Origin: Phycisphaeraceae bacterium
GTDB lineage: Bacteria; Planctomycetota; Phycisphaerae; Phycisphaerales; UBA1924
Reading direction: 5' to 3'
Length of the DNA stretch: 64,000 bases
NCBI GenBank assembly: GCA_019454185.1
Contig: CP075368.1
Span: forward strand, 310,001 to 374,000
Shown: positions 12,038 to 20,576 of the stretch, piece after piece
Layout: each line of letters begins with the position of its first letter
Position numbering within the stretch: position 1 is the first letter of the stretch
The notes under the pieces: model-generated
The model's database searches: none
Seen by the model: the letters and a program-made list of their open reading frames with translations, nothing else
What the model was told of the DNA's origin: nothing
Made by a program: the position numbers and the translations under genes

Positions 12038-13420
12038 GTGCCAGATGCCGATCACTCATCTCCTGCAACAGGCCCCAGCACCCCAGCCATCGCTCGTTCC
12101 GGAGCGATCTCGCATCTGATGCAGATTCGTCCCGGCGAGGGCCGGCGACTGATCCTCTGCGCCGCGTACTTCTTCCTGATCCTGTTCAGCTACTACATGC
12201 TCCGCCCAGTCCGCGAGACGATGGGCGTTGAGGGGGGCTTCTCAAAACTCCCCTGGCTCATGACGGGCACGCTCCTCGCGATGCTCGTGATCAATCCTGT
12301 GTACGCCTGGTTCGTGTCGCGCACGGCGCGACGCGTCTTCATCCCGTGGACGTACCGCTTCTTCATGCTCAACATCGTTGTGTTCTTCGTCGCCCTGATG
12401 ATGAACGCGGGCGAGCCGCCGTTGTGGCTCGCCTACGCGTTCTATATCTGGCTGAGCGTGTTCAACCTCTTCGTTGTCTCCATCTTCTGGTCCGTCATGG
12501 CCGACGTTCACAATCCGGACGAGGCCAAGCGTCTCTTCGGAGCGATAGGAGTGGGGGGGACGCTGGGCGCGATGGGCGGAGCCGCCGCGACCGGCATGCT
12601 TACCGGTGCACTCGGCCCCGAGCGCATGGGCTATCTGCTTCTCCTCTCCGCGGGCGTGCTCGAAGTCGCGGTGTGGGTTGCCGGAGCGATTCTCAGGCGC
12701 GAGCGCGCCCGTCCCGATGTCTCAGCGCAGAGCCCGCGTGAGCCGGGCCCCCGCCCGCTCGAAGGATTCCGGCTTCTCGCTCGCTCGAAGTACCTCCAGA
12801 AAGTCGCCCTCTACATGTTCCTGTTCACCGTGACCGCGACGGTGCTCTACGTTGAGCAGGCACGCGTGATCAGCGCGATGTACCCCGACCGCGCCGACCG
12901 CACCAGGGCCTTCGCCTCTCTCGACCTCTGGGTCAACACCGTGACGCTTCTGACGCAGCTGTTCCTGACCGCCCGGCTCCTCAGGTGGATCGGCCTGACC
13001 GGTTCTCTCCTGATTGTGCCGCTCGTCACGATGATCGGATTCGGCGTCATGGCGTGGGCCGCGCTCTCGCACGCCGCAGACGGCAACGCCGACCACGCCG
13101 CATCCATGCGCACGCTCTTCATCATCCTGTTTATCTTCCAGGTCACGCGCCGTGGACTGCACTACGCCATCGATCGCCCGGCACGGGAAACCCTCTACAC
13201 CATCACAACCGTCGATGAGAAGTACAAGACCAAGGCCTTCATCGACACCTTTGTCTACCGACTCGGAGACCAGGTCGGCGCGTGGGGAACCGTCGGCGCC
13301 TACGCCGGTCTGAGCGCAGCCGTTGCGCTCGGTGCCGTTGCGATGCCCGTTGCACTCCTCTGGGTTGGAGCCGCCTTCGTGCTCGGACGTGCGTACGACA
13401 CGCGAACAAACGCTCCATGA
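12038..13420 (+). CDS. NTP/NTP exchange-type (ADP/ATP carrier-like) MFS transporter
   Basis: The 460-residue polytopic membrane protein begins its core with IRPGEGRRLILCAAYFFLIL and SYYMLRPVRETMG; this pattern is characteristic of the Npt1/Npt2-like family found in many free-living bacteria. About ten to twelve helices can be read, and the end segment RGLHYAIDRPARETLYT is also family-typical. The substrate is unknown; in intracellular bacteria relatives exchange ATP for ADP, but here another role is likely. Start is uncertain: GTG at 12038 has TACGCT eight nt upstream (possible leaderless start), while the ATG at 12119 gives the conserved core with no Shine-Dalgarno. The region 11831-12037 between this and the divergent epimerase gene shows no gene. 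Confidence 0.8.
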   Translation: MPDADHSSPATGPSTPAIARSGAISHLMQIRPGEGRRLILCAAYFFLILFSYYMLRPVRETMGVEGGFSKLPWLMTGTLLAMLVINPVYAWFVSRTARRVFIPWTYRFFMLNIVVFFVALMMNAGEPPLWLAYAFYIWLSVFNLFVVSIFWSVMADVHNPDEAKRLFGAIGVGGTLGAMGGAAATGMLTGALGPERMGYLLLLSAGVLEVAVWVAGAILRRERARPDVSAQSPREPGPRPLEGFRLLARSKYLQKVALYMFLFTVTATVLYVEQARVISAMYPDRADRTRAFASLDLWVNTVTLLTQLFLTARLLRWIGLTGSLLIVPLVTMIGFGVMAWAALSHAADGNADHAASMRTLFIILFIFQVTRRGLHYAIDRPARETLYTITTVDEKYKTKAFIDTFVYRLGDQVGAWGTVGAYAGLSAAVALGAVAMPVALLWVGAAFVLGRAYDTRTNAP

Positions 13421-13523
13421 ACGCGTGCATACCCTTCGCGTAATGCTCGTATTCATCGGGCATAGTGCGTCGCCGCGTCATCTGCGCGTGCGGATGTCGA
13501 AAGACGCTCAGGGGATGAAAGCA

Positions 13524-14045
13524 ATGAAAGAGATCGCGAGACTATCGCTGGTTGTTTCGTGTGTCCTGCTCACCGGCTCCATGACCGCCTGCAAAGAGGG
13601 TGAGTCGGCGGGTGATGCGACGAAGCGCGTCGTCGATGATACCGCCCAGAAGACCGGCGATGCCCTCGGCAGTGCGGGCAACGCCGTGAAGAATGCCGGG
13701 GCCGCCGTCGCCGACAAGGCGGGCGAAGCCGTGGACGCCGTCAGCGAAGCCGCTCTCAAGGCCAAAGACGCCACCATCAAGGCCGCCGAAGAGAAACTCG
13801 CCGAGGTCAAGCCCCTCGTAGACGGTTGGGCCAAGAAGGCCTCCGAGGCGACAGGCCTTGAGAAGCCCGTTATGGAGAATCTCGTCAAGGGTGTCAAGGA
13901 CAACGTCGTCGGCGTTGAGTCGAAACTCGGCGAACTGAAGAACGCCGCGGCTGACACATGGGAGCCCCTCTCCAAGGAACTCGGCACCGCGCTCTCGGGC
14001 CTCGAAAACGCCGTGAAGGCGGCAGCATCGAAGTTCGGCGGCTGA
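13524..14045 (+). CDS. Alanine/lysine-rich helical lipoprotein
   Basis: The 173-residue product has a lipoprotein signal (LSLVVSCVLLTGSMTAC; Cys at about 24) followed by a low-complexity amphipathic helical region rich in Ala, Lys, Glu and Asp (repeated phrases such as DATKRVVDDTAQKTGDALG, AGNAVKNAGAAVADKAGEA). It resembles LEA-like or apolipoprotein-like helices, which I take as composition rather than homology. AGGGG lies 9 nt before the ATG at 13524; ATGs at 13494 and 13515 are in frame. It is predicted to be anchored in the membrane facing the periplasm, and lies upstream of mscL in the same direction. Confidence 0.7.
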   Translation: MKEIARLSLVVSCVLLTGSMTACKEGESAGDATKRVVDDTAQKTGDALGSAGNAVKNAGAAVADKAGEAVDAVSEAALKAKDATIKAAEEKLAEVKPLVDGWAKKASEATGLEKPVMENLVKGVKDNVVGVESKLGELKNAAADTWEPLSKELGTALSGLENAVKAAASKFGG

Positions 14046-14161
14046 CACACGCCGTCGCTCCGGCTTGGTACGCTGAGTAAGCAGTCCTGATCGGTCCGGC
14101 CTCGCGGAGGCGTCGGATCTCAACAGTGGTCCACCGGCGTTGCCGGTTGCGGAGGTCTCGT

Positions 14162-14623
14162 ATGGGAATCGTCAAAGAGTTTCGGGATTTCGCTCTCAAG
14201 GGGAACGTGCTGGATCTGGCGGTCGCCGTCATCATCGGCGGGGCCTTCGGCAAGATCATCAACTCGATGATCGCCGACGTGATCATGCCGGTTGTCAGCA
14301 TCCCCGGCAAGGCCGACTTCTCCAACCTGTACTTCCCGCTGAACGCAAAGGTCAGCAGCGCAGTCGAAGCGGCAGAAACCGCTGGCGCCCCGCTCTCGCT
14401 CGCCGCGGCACGCGAGCACGGCCCCGTCTTCGCGTACGGCTCGTTCCTGACAGAGACACTGAACTTCGTCATCCTCGCATTCTGCGTCTTCATCATGATC
14501 AAGATCTTCAACACCGCGCGCAAACGCTTCGAGGCCGAGAAGCCGGCCGCCGCGCCCGCCGGTCCGACGGTTGACCAGCAACTCCTCACCGAGATCCGCG
14601 ACCTGCTCGCCAAGCGCGGGTAA
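14162..14623 (+). CDS. mscL: Large-conductance mechanosensitive channel
   Basis: MscL forms a homo-pentameric pore that opens under membrane tension and releases solutes on osmotic downshift. The 153-residue product has the family signature in TM1 (KGNVLDLAVAVIIGGAFGK, about residues 13-31), then NSMIADVIMPVVS, a periplasmic loop (about 50-90), TM2 (NFVILAFCVFIMIKIF, about 101-116) and a C-terminal helical bundle segment (QQLLTEIRDLLAKR). The loop is slightly longer than in E. coli. GCGGAGG lies 6 nt before the ATG. A terminator-like hairpin follows. Confidence 0.97.
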   Translation: MGIVKEFRDFALKGNVLDLAVAVIIGGAFGKIINSMIADVIMPVVSIPGKADFSNLYFPLNAKVSSAVEAAETAGAPLSLAAAREHGPVFAYGSFLTETLNFVILAFCVFIMIKIFNTARKRFEAEKPAAAPAGPTVDQQLLTEIRDLLAKRG

Positions 14624-14657
14624 GGCCGCATGGCTTCCTGAGCTCACGCAATCACGC

Positions 14658-14684
14658 ACGGCCCCGCTCCAAGAGCGGGGCCGT
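14658..14684. terminator. Terminator hairpin after mscL
   Basis: ACGGCCCCGCT (14658-14668) pairs perfectly with AGCGGGGCCGT (14674-14684) across a 5-nt loop. It lies 35 nt after the mscL stop and between convergent genes, so it may serve both directions. The T tract after it is weak. Confidence 0.7.
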
Positions 14685-14780
14685 CTGCGTTCACGGGTGC
14701 ATGCACTTGGGCATGATCGCAGGAAGATCATCGCGTCGCGGCTTGCGAACGGATACAAGGAGCATACAGCATGGTGTACT

Positions 14781-15680
14781 CTACTTCCTGCCACCGTCGA
14801 TCATCGTCTCAGCGGCATCTCTGAGTCGTGTCAGCACCACGACCCAGAAAGCGCACGCGAGGTTCGGATACCACAGGGCCGCCACGAAATCCATCCAGAG
14901 CGGTTCTCCCCGCGCGAGCATGAGGAACAGCGCAGGTCCGACCGCCAGGACGCCGAGCACATTCAGAACAACAACGAGTGTGAGAAGATGGGCCGAAAGC
15001 CGGCGATCGGCCAGAAGATCCGTCAGCGACATCGCGCGCCGACAGATATACAGGCGGTGTGCGATGCTCGCGATCACGATCATGGGGATTGCGAAGCACG
15101 CGCACAGATACGCTCCATCGGCAGCGAACGCGACAACCAGCGGCACGACAGCCACGCTGACGAGAACGGCGAAGAAGAGGAACATGCTCAGCGACTGAGC
15201 CGCGCCGGCGCGTGTCTCGCCTGTGTCCCGCGTGCCGAAGCGGCTGCAGAGCACCGCCCACGAGCCGAACCAAACAAGCCAGGAGAGGAAAAGCCCCAGC
15301 CCCGCGACAGCACCGACCGAGAAGAGCAGTTCCGGATACGTGCCACGCATCGCGAGCAGTGTGCAGGTGAACGCGATCGGGTAGCCGAAGAACGTGAATG
15401 TCGCGGCATGGAGCACGAGCCGCAGATAGCGGGAGAGGTCAGCAAAGTCGACGGCCTCGGAATCGAACGCCGCGCGAACGGTATGAACGATCGGCTTGGC
15501 ACACTCAGGGCAGGGGTCCTGAGTCTTCAGCCCGACCAGGTCGTACCCGCACCCGCGGCACTTCATCGCGTGCGGCACGGTCTCGGGAAGGGGCACTGCG
15601 AGTGGGGGGGGCGTGAACACGTCCCGATAGAGTACAGAATCTCGGCGGGGCCGTCTCAGGATTCCTCGTCGGCTTGTCAA
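14781..15680 (-). CDS. Zinc-ribbon integral membrane protein, unknown function
   Basis: A four-cysteine zinc ribbon (MKCRGCGYDLVGLKTQDPCPEC, spacing C-x2-C...C-x2-C) is followed by about six hydrophobic segments (FTFFGYPIAFTCTLLA, LLFSVGAVAGLGLFLSW, SMFLFFAVLVSVAVVPLVV and others). Proteins of this build are common in planctomycetes; their role is unknown. Start is uncertain. The longest form begins with TTG at 15680, which overlaps the stop of the upstream gene (TTGA) and could be coupled; an ATG at 15566 begins at the zinc ribbon. I give the longer form with low confidence in its first 38 codons. Confidence 0.7.
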   Translation of the reverse strand: MTSRRGILRRPRRDSVLYRDVFTPPPLAVPLPETVPHAMKCRGCGYDLVGLKTQDPCPECAKPIVHTVRAAFDSEAVDFADLSRYLRLVLHAATFTFFGYPIAFTCTLLAMRGTYPELLFSVGAVAGLGLFLSWLVWFGSWAVLCSRFGTRDTGETRAGAAQSLSMFLFFAVLVSVAVVPLVVAFAADGAYLCACFAIPMIVIASIAHRLYICRRAMSLTDLLADRRLSAHLLTLVVVLNVLGVLAVGPALFLMLARGEPLWMDFVAALWYPNLACAFWVVVLTRLRDAAETMIDGGRK

Positions 15681-17011
15681 TCACCATCGTCGCCGGGCGC
15701 TTCAAGGTAGATGGATCTGAAGCAGTGCTCCGCCCACTCCGAGCCGCTCGGATCCTGGTACAGCATCGTGCAGAACAGGAACGAACCGGGCAGCGCGACG
15801 AGCCCCTGTGTGAGATACGTTGGCTCGTCCTCTCCTTCTTCGGGGTCGGCTACACGGTGCACGGCGCGTCCAACCGACGCATCGTGGCTGAAGGCAAATG
15901 GCTCGCCGACATCCTCACCCTCGAAGTCCGACATGAAGGACTCCCACGCCTCATCCAGCATCTCCGTCGCGGTCTTGGATGAGGCGGCACTCCCCTCATT
16001 CGCGACATACGGCGTGATGTGGATCGAGCACGATCCGCCCGCGGCCATCCACGCGTCATCCGTCAGCATGTGCGTCAGCTCGCCGGGCACCGTGATCGTC
16101 GCCCCGAAGGGGAGCATGATCGTCATGTCGTGGCGGCGATATCCGATCGGTTCATCCGGCTCGGGTGTCGCGCCCGCCTGCGCCCGCACCTCAGCGGCCA
16201 ATGGCCTCTCTTCCTCGGCGATCTCCATCAGCTCAAGCCACTCGTGCCAGGGGAAATCAAGCTCAGGATCAAGCTCATACGCCGCTTCCAGCAGGTCGAG
16301 CGCCTGCATCATGGCGCGGTGGGGCGGACCCTCGGCATCCGGGGCATCCTCAGGATCGACCTCACGCCACACGACATCGCACCACAGCAGAGACTTCGCC
16401 GCAGCGAGCACCGTCGAAGCGTCGGGGGCCGCGTCCATCCACGGCATCCACGCCGCGGCCGCCACGTCGGACTCGGCACGCAAACGCATGTCCGTCGCCG
16501 ACACCGGGCCGAACGGCGTGAGAAACGGAGCCGGATACTTGTGGAACACCCCCATGCCCATGCACACGGAGATGCCCGAGTCGCTCTCGACCGGATCGCG
16601 CGTGATCGCGTTGGCCAACCCCCGCGACCACCCGATGAACTCCTTGCGGACACGTGCATCGTCCTTGGACTGGTAGAACTCGGTGTCGTCGGAGACCTCC
16701 GACCACTGCACGCCGAGTTGCTTCTGGATCCCCTCGATGAGGACAGCCACAAGCATGTGGTAGCCCGCGCCAATCGGTGAGGTCGTCGCCTCGAACTCCA
16801 CCGCGCCGTCTTCGGAGAGCGAGACCGATGCCTCCGCCGCGCTCGGGAAGAGCTGAAGGAGGGCGTGGTCCTCGGCGATGCGTGCGCCGGAGAAGAAGGG
16901 TGCGAAGAGCTCCGCCGCGAGGTCTGCGACGGACTCAAAGAACCGCACCGGGTTCTTGAGTGCGGCGTGGTTGCGGGGGAGATTGCCGGTTGCGGTGATG
17001 CCGATGCTCAT
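15677..17011 (-). CDS. Hypothetical cytoplasmic protein, 444 residues
   Basis: I do not recognise this family. The product has no signal peptide or membrane helix. It is acidic, with several Trp-containing segments (AWMPWMDAAPDA, DFPWHEWLELMEIAEEERP) and a C-terminal part containing TIMLPFGATITVPGELTHML and TQGLVALPGSFLFCTMLYQ. Codon use matches the host. The ATG at 17011 has no Shine-Dalgarno sequence, but TACACT lies 7 nt upstream with CTGCCA 16 nt before it, a possible leaderless promoter. Its stop overlaps the candidate TTG start of the zinc-ribbon gene. Confidence 0.6.
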   Translation of the reverse strand: MSIGITATGNLPRNHAALKNPVRFFESVADLAAELFAPFFSGARIAEDHALLQLFPSAAEASVSLSEDGAVEFEATTSPIGAGYHMLVAVLIEGIQKQLGVQWSEVSDDTEFYQSKDDARVRKEFIGWSRGLANAITRDPVESDSGISVCMGMGVFHKYPAPFLTPFGPVSATDMRLRAESDVAAAAWMPWMDAAPDASTVLAAAKSLLWCDVVWREVDPEDAPDAEGPPHRAMMQALDLLEAAYELDPELDFPWHEWLELMEIAEEERPLAAEVRAQAGATPEPDEPIGYRRHDMTIMLPFGATITVPGELTHMLTDDAWMAAGGSCSIHITPYVANEGSAASSKTATEMLDEAWESFMSDFEGEDVGEPFAFSHDASVGRAVHRVADPEEGEDEPTYLTQGLVALPGSFLFCTMLYQDPSGSEWAEHCFRSIYLEAPGDDGD

Positions 17012-17068
17012 GGTGGCGAGTGTAGGGGCGGAAATCGTACTGGCAGTCGCCCGAGCCGAGAGATCCGG

Positions 17069-18691
17069 TCAGTCGAGCGTGACATACGCCCGCAGCCCCT
17101 GCATCCCGCCCTCGCGACCGAAGCCGGATTCCTTGTACCCGCCGAAGGGGCTTGCCGGGTCGAAGCGGTTGTAGGTGTTGCACCAGACCACGCCGGCGCG
17201 GAGCTTGCTTGCGATCTGGAAAATCTTGGAGCCCTTGTCCGTCCACACGCCCGCGGCCAGTCCGTACGGCGTGTTGTTGGCGCGGGTCAGGGCTTCCTCG
17301 GGCGTGCGGAAGGACATGACGGCGAGCACCGGGCCGAAGATCTCTTCGCGGGCGATGGTGTGGCTCGGCTGCACGTCGGTAAAGAACGATGGGCGGCAGT
17401 AGTAGCCCTTCGTGGGAAGGGGCGAGCCGTTGACCTCGTGGAAGGTCGCGCCCTCGCGCTTGCCGGATTCGACGTAGCGATTGATGATCGAGAGCTGTTG
17501 TGCGCTGTTGATGGCGCCGATGTCGGTGTTCTTATCCAGCGGGTCGCCCACGCGCAGCGACTTCAGCCGGTGCGCAAGCTTCTTCCGCACGGTATCGAGG
17601 ATGGACTCCTGCACGAACAGCCGCGAGCCCGCGCAGCAGACGTGGCCCTGGTTGAAGTAGATGCCCTCGATGATGCCTTCGATCGCCTGATCGATGCTGG
17701 CATCCTCGAAGATGATGTTGGGGCTCTTGCCACCGAGTTCGAGGGTCAGCCGCTTGCTCGTGCCCGCGACGGCCTTCGCGATGCGCTTGCCGACCTCGGT
17801 CGAACCGGTGAAGGCGATCTTGTGGATGCCGGGGTGATCGACGATCGCTGCGCCGGTGCGGCCATCGCCGGTCACGATGTTGACGACACCGCGCGGCAGG
17901 CCGATCTCCTCGAAGATCTCGGCGAGGCGGAGTGCGGTGAGTGAGGTCGTTTCCGCGGGTTTGAGAACGACGGTGTTGCCGCACGCGAGCGCGGGGGCGA
18001 GCTTCCACGCCGCCATCAGCAGCGGGAAGTTCCACGGGATGATCTGGCCACAGACGCCGACGGGGCGCGGCGTGCGCCCGGCAAAGGCGTACTGGAGTTT
18101 GTCCGCCCAACCGGCGTGATAGAAGAAGTGGGCCGCGGCCAGCGGGATATCGATATCGCGAGATTCTTTGATCGTCTTGCCGCCGTCCATGGTCTCGAGC
18201 ACCGCAAGCTCGCGGGCGCGTTCCTGGATACGCCGCGCGATCCGGTAGAGGTACTTGCCCCGTTCCTTGCCGGATAGTGCGGCCCACGCGGGGAGCGCAT
18301 CGGTCGCGGCGGCGACAGCGGCATCAACATCGCGTGCCGAGCCCTGCGCGATCTGGCTCAGCACCTTCTCGTTGCCGGGGTTGATGGTGGGGAAGCGGGC
18401 GCCGTCGGAGGGTTCAACGAAACGGCCGCCGATGAAGTGGCCATGCGTGGCGTTGATGGTGACCTTGACCGACTCCGGCGCGGGCGCGTACTCCCAGCCC
18501 GAAGCACGCGGCTTGGTGCTCGAAGCCGCACCCTTGGCCGATGCGGATCCCTTCCCAGCCGTGGCGTGCGCTCCGTTGGAAGATGTACCAATGCGCCCGT
18601 TCGTCGCGGCACGGGAAGCCCCGGACCGCGCGGGCTTCTCGGAGGTGCGGGCGGGACGTGACTTTCTGGGTTTGGCAGCGCGTGCGGGCAT
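17069..18691 (-). CDS. Aldehyde dehydrogenase (NAD(P)-dependent) with basic N-terminal extension
   Basis: The 540-residue product oxidises an aldehyde to the acid; the substrate is not determinable. Family motifs are complete: IPWNFPLLMAAWKLAPALA, FTGSTEVGKRI, the general-base Glu in LELGGKSPNIIF, the catalytic Cys in NQGHVCCAGSRLFV, and EEIFGPVLAVMSF. The first ~65 residues are low-complexity, Ala/Lys/Arg/Ser-rich (KPRKSRPARTSEKPARSG), not seen in typical ALDHs of about 480-500 residues; the conserved domain begins at GHFIGGRFVEP. The ATG at 18691 has TACAAT ending 7 nt upstream and no Shine-Dalgarno. An internal start closer to the domain cannot be excluded. Confidence 0.9.
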   Translation of the reverse strand: MPARAAKPRKSRPARTSEKPARSGASRAATNGRIGTSSNGAHATAGKGSASAKGAASSTKPRASGWEYAPAPESVKVTINATHGHFIGGRFVEPSDGARFPTINPGNEKVLSQIAQGSARDVDAAVAAATDALPAWAALSGKERGKYLYRIARRIQERARELAVLETMDGGKTIKESRDIDIPLAAAHFFYHAGWADKLQYAFAGRTPRPVGVCGQIIPWNFPLLMAAWKLAPALACGNTVVLKPAETTSLTALRLAEIFEEIGLPRGVVNIVTGDGRTGAAIVDHPGIHKIAFTGSTEVGKRIAKAVAGTSKRLTLELGGKSPNIIFEDASIDQAIEGIIEGIYFNQGHVCCAGSRLFVQESILDTVRKKLAHRLKSLRVGDPLDKNTDIGAINSAQQLSIINRYVESGKREGATFHEVNGSPLPTKGYYCRPSFFTDVQPSHTIAREEIFGPVLAVMSFRTPEEALTRANNTPYGLAAGVWTDKGSKIFQIASKLRAGVVWCNTYNRFDPASPFGGYKESGFGREGGMQGLRAYVTLD

Positions 18692-18851
18692 GGCACCATT
18701 GTAGAGACCGCGTGATCGGGTCGCGATCGGGTGTCAATCCGTGCGGCTTGTGCGGGCTGCATCCATCGTGCGCAGGGGCAGGTGATCTCTCCTATTCCTG
18801 ATCGCGGGTCCGGCTGGACGCGACAGCCCCGGCATCCGTTTCCTGTAGCCA

Positions 18852-19568
18852 ATGGCAAGCCGTGGCAAGACCGCTTCATCCCCCCGCAGGCACGAACGCC
18901 ACCTCACCGAGGGGCTGACGTGCGTCACGGGTGATGTGCTGGATCTCTCAACCGGCGGGATGCGGGTCAGATCGAACGAACGCCCCCCGGCGAAACCCGG
19001 CGCGGTCGCGTCGTTCACGCTCCGTGTCGGCACGAAGACCCTGACGTTGCAGGGACGCATCGCGTGGATTAAGAGAGCTTCGCTGCTCGGAGGACCATTC
19101 GAGTACGGCATCCAGTTCGTCGGCGTGACCGGCGCAGTCGGAAAGGTCCTCGATCAGATCGCGATGTACGGCTTCGTCCACGATGGAAAGAGCGAACCGC
19201 ACCACACGCCGAGTCGAGACGTGGGTGCAGCAGGGCCTGGCTCGGCGCATCGCAGCACCGGTGCATCAGACGGTTCCGCAAACACCACGGGTGCATCGGA
19301 AGGCGCCGCGGACTCGGCACGCCCCAAGGTCACCGTGACGGCGGACCTCCCCTGTTTCTACCAGACGCTCGGCGTCGTGTTCGATGCGACGGAAGCGCAG
19401 GTACGAGCCGCGTTCCGTCAGTTGGCCAAGAAACTCCACCCCGATGTGTGCAAAGAGCCGGACGCCGCGGAGCGGTTCGCGTTCATCACCCGCGTCTACG
19501 AGGTGCTGAGCGACGAGGAACTCCGGGCCAAGTACGACGAGGCGATGGCGAAGCGTCGAGTGGCGTGA
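18852..19568 (+). CDS. PilZ domain-DnaJ (J) domain fusion protein
   Basis: The 238-residue product has two recognisable domains joined by a Ser/Gly/Ala-rich linker (about 110-165). The N-terminal PilZ-like domain shows the cyclic-di-GMP-binding pattern: an Arg cluster (PRRHERH, RxxxR at about 12-16) and DLSTGGMRVRS (DxSxxG) at about 32-42, then strands such as LTLQGRIAWIKRAS and FEYGIQFVG. The C-terminal domain (about 169-232) is a J domain: CFYQTLGVVFDATEAQVRAA, HPD at 196-198, then FITRVYEVLSDEELRAKYDEA. J domains stimulate Hsp70 ATPase; PilZ domains sense c-di-GMP. The fusion could couple second-messenger level to chaperone recruitment; that is inference. It stands alone and converges with the HxlR gene. 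Confidence 0.85.
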   Translation: MASRGKTASSPRRHERHLTEGLTCVTGDVLDLSTGGMRVRSNERPPAKPGAVASFTLRVGTKTLTLQGRIAWIKRASLLGGPFEYGIQFVGVTGAVGKVLDQIAMYGFVHDGKSEPHHTPSRDVGAAGPGSAHRSTGASDGSANTTGASEGAADSARPKVTVTADLPCFYQTLGVVFDATEAQVRAAFRQLAKKLHPDVCKEPDAAERFAFITRVYEVLSDEELRAKYDEAMAKRRVA

Positions 19569-19601
19569 TCCGGAGCGGCACGGCTTCTACGACGCTTTCG
19601 T

Positions 19602-20039
19602 TCATGACGCGGCGGCTTCGCGTCCATCATTCTGATCGGACAGCGAGCGTTGCAGGCGATCAACCTCGTCAATGATCCTGGCAAATTGCTCCCCGAAGGA
19701 CGTGAGGCGGTACTCGACATGCGCAGGACGGGTGGCGATCTCATGCCGCTCGATGATGCCGAATCTCAGGAACTTCGCCAGACGCTCTGAGAGGACCTTG
19801 TGAGTCAACCCGGGTGCGGAGCGTTCCAGCGTGCCGGGCCGAACATTGCCGGCGCGGATCTGGGCAAGCACATGCAGCGACCACTTGCATCCGACAACGG
19901 ATTCGACCATCTCGGCGACCGCAGGAGCCGGGCCGTCGATCGTGGTCGCGGCCCGGGTCTGAGCGGGCTCCACCGAGGCCGAAATCCTGCGTGCGCGAGG
20001 GCGATTCGGGCTTGGTGATGATGAGGAGTCGGGACGCAC
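19602..20039 (-). CDS. HxlR-family winged-helix transcriptional regulator
   Basis: The domain is clear from about residue 38: VVGCKWSLHVLAQIRAGN, RPGTLERSAPGLTHKVLSERLAKF and GIIERHEIATRPAHVEYRLT, the usual HxlR helix-turn-helix and wing. Members often respond to electrophiles, redox state or metabolites. Start is uncertain. I use the GTG at 20039 with AGAGGG upstream, giving about 145 residues; a GTG at 19983 gives 126. Longer readings would run into the divergent thioredoxin-like gene. The divergent arrangement suggests that it controls that gene. Confidence 0.85.
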   Translation of the reverse strand: MRPDSSSSPSPNRPRARRISASVEPAQTRAATTIDGPAPAVAEMVESVVGCKWSLHVLAQIRAGNVRPGTLERSAPGLTHKVLSERLAKFLRFGIIERHEIATRPAHVEYRLTSFGEQFARIIDEVDRLQRSLSDQNDGREAAAS

Positions 20040-20123
20040 CGTTTTGTGCCCTCTTGATGGTTCCCTTGGGGCGGCGATGCTCTCTGGAGATCGCGGCACA
20101 TGCCGCAGAAAGTGAGCATAGCA

Positions 20124-20360
20124 ATGAAAGAGCGAGTGCGGTTCTATCACGCTGGGTGTCCGGTGTGCGTCGATGCGGAGCGTTCTCTCGCAGGCGCTCT
20201 GGACCCTGCGAGGTTCGAGGTCGAGATCGTTCACCTCGGTGAGGAGACGGGGCGGGTGGCGGAGGCCCGTGCCGCGGGCGTCAAGTCTGTTCCAGCACTT
20301 GTGATGGGTGGACGAACGCTCCATATCAACTTCGGCGCGTCGCTCGATGCGCTGGGTTGA
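20124..20360 (+). CDS. Small thioredoxin/glutaredoxin-like protein with CPVC motif
   Basis: The 78-residue product begins RVRFYHAGCPVCVDAERSL, with redox motif C-P-V-C at residues 12-15, and ends VKSVPALVMGGRTLHINFG, the cis-proline (SVPA) strand of thioredoxin folds. The compact length fits a minimal thioredoxin-like domain. ATG at 20124 gives this form; ATG at 20100 would add eight residues. It is divergent from the HxlR gene with a short shared upstream region. A 7-bp stem (20384-20390 with 20400-20406, CACCCGG/CCGGGTG) after the stop may terminate it weakly. Confidence 0.75.
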   Translation: MKERVRFYHAGCPVCVDAERSLAGALDPARFEVEIVHLGEETGRVAEARAAGVKSVPALVMGGRTLHINFGASLDALG

Positions 20361-20576
20361 TGCGATTGATTATCGGGCGGATCCACCCGGGCACGCTGTC
20401 CGGGTGCGTCTGCGCGCTCTGTAACGGCGGGAGTGCGCAGGAGGAGTAGGGAAGAGTTACCGCGTGCCCAGAGGGGTGAAGGTGAGCGGACGTCTGGCCG
20501 ATCTCCCATCGATGGACCGGGAGGGCGCGGCATGGCCGCGGTTCTCGGGTCCTTCACCTTCCGGAGGGAAGCCCGC

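Noticed and set aside
14046..14161. Separate small gene between the lipoprotein gene and mscL
   Set aside because: The only frame is an upstream extension of mscL without support; the mscL start has a clear GGAGG site.
18698..18737. Full promoter for the aldehyde dehydrogenase gene using TTGACA at 18737-18732
   Set aside because: The distance to TACAAT is 28 nt, too long for one promoter; only the -10 position is used as supporting evidence.
20384..20406. Intrinsic terminator after the thioredoxin-like gene
   Set aside because: Only a 7-bp stem with a 9-nt loop and no T run; mentioned but not listed.
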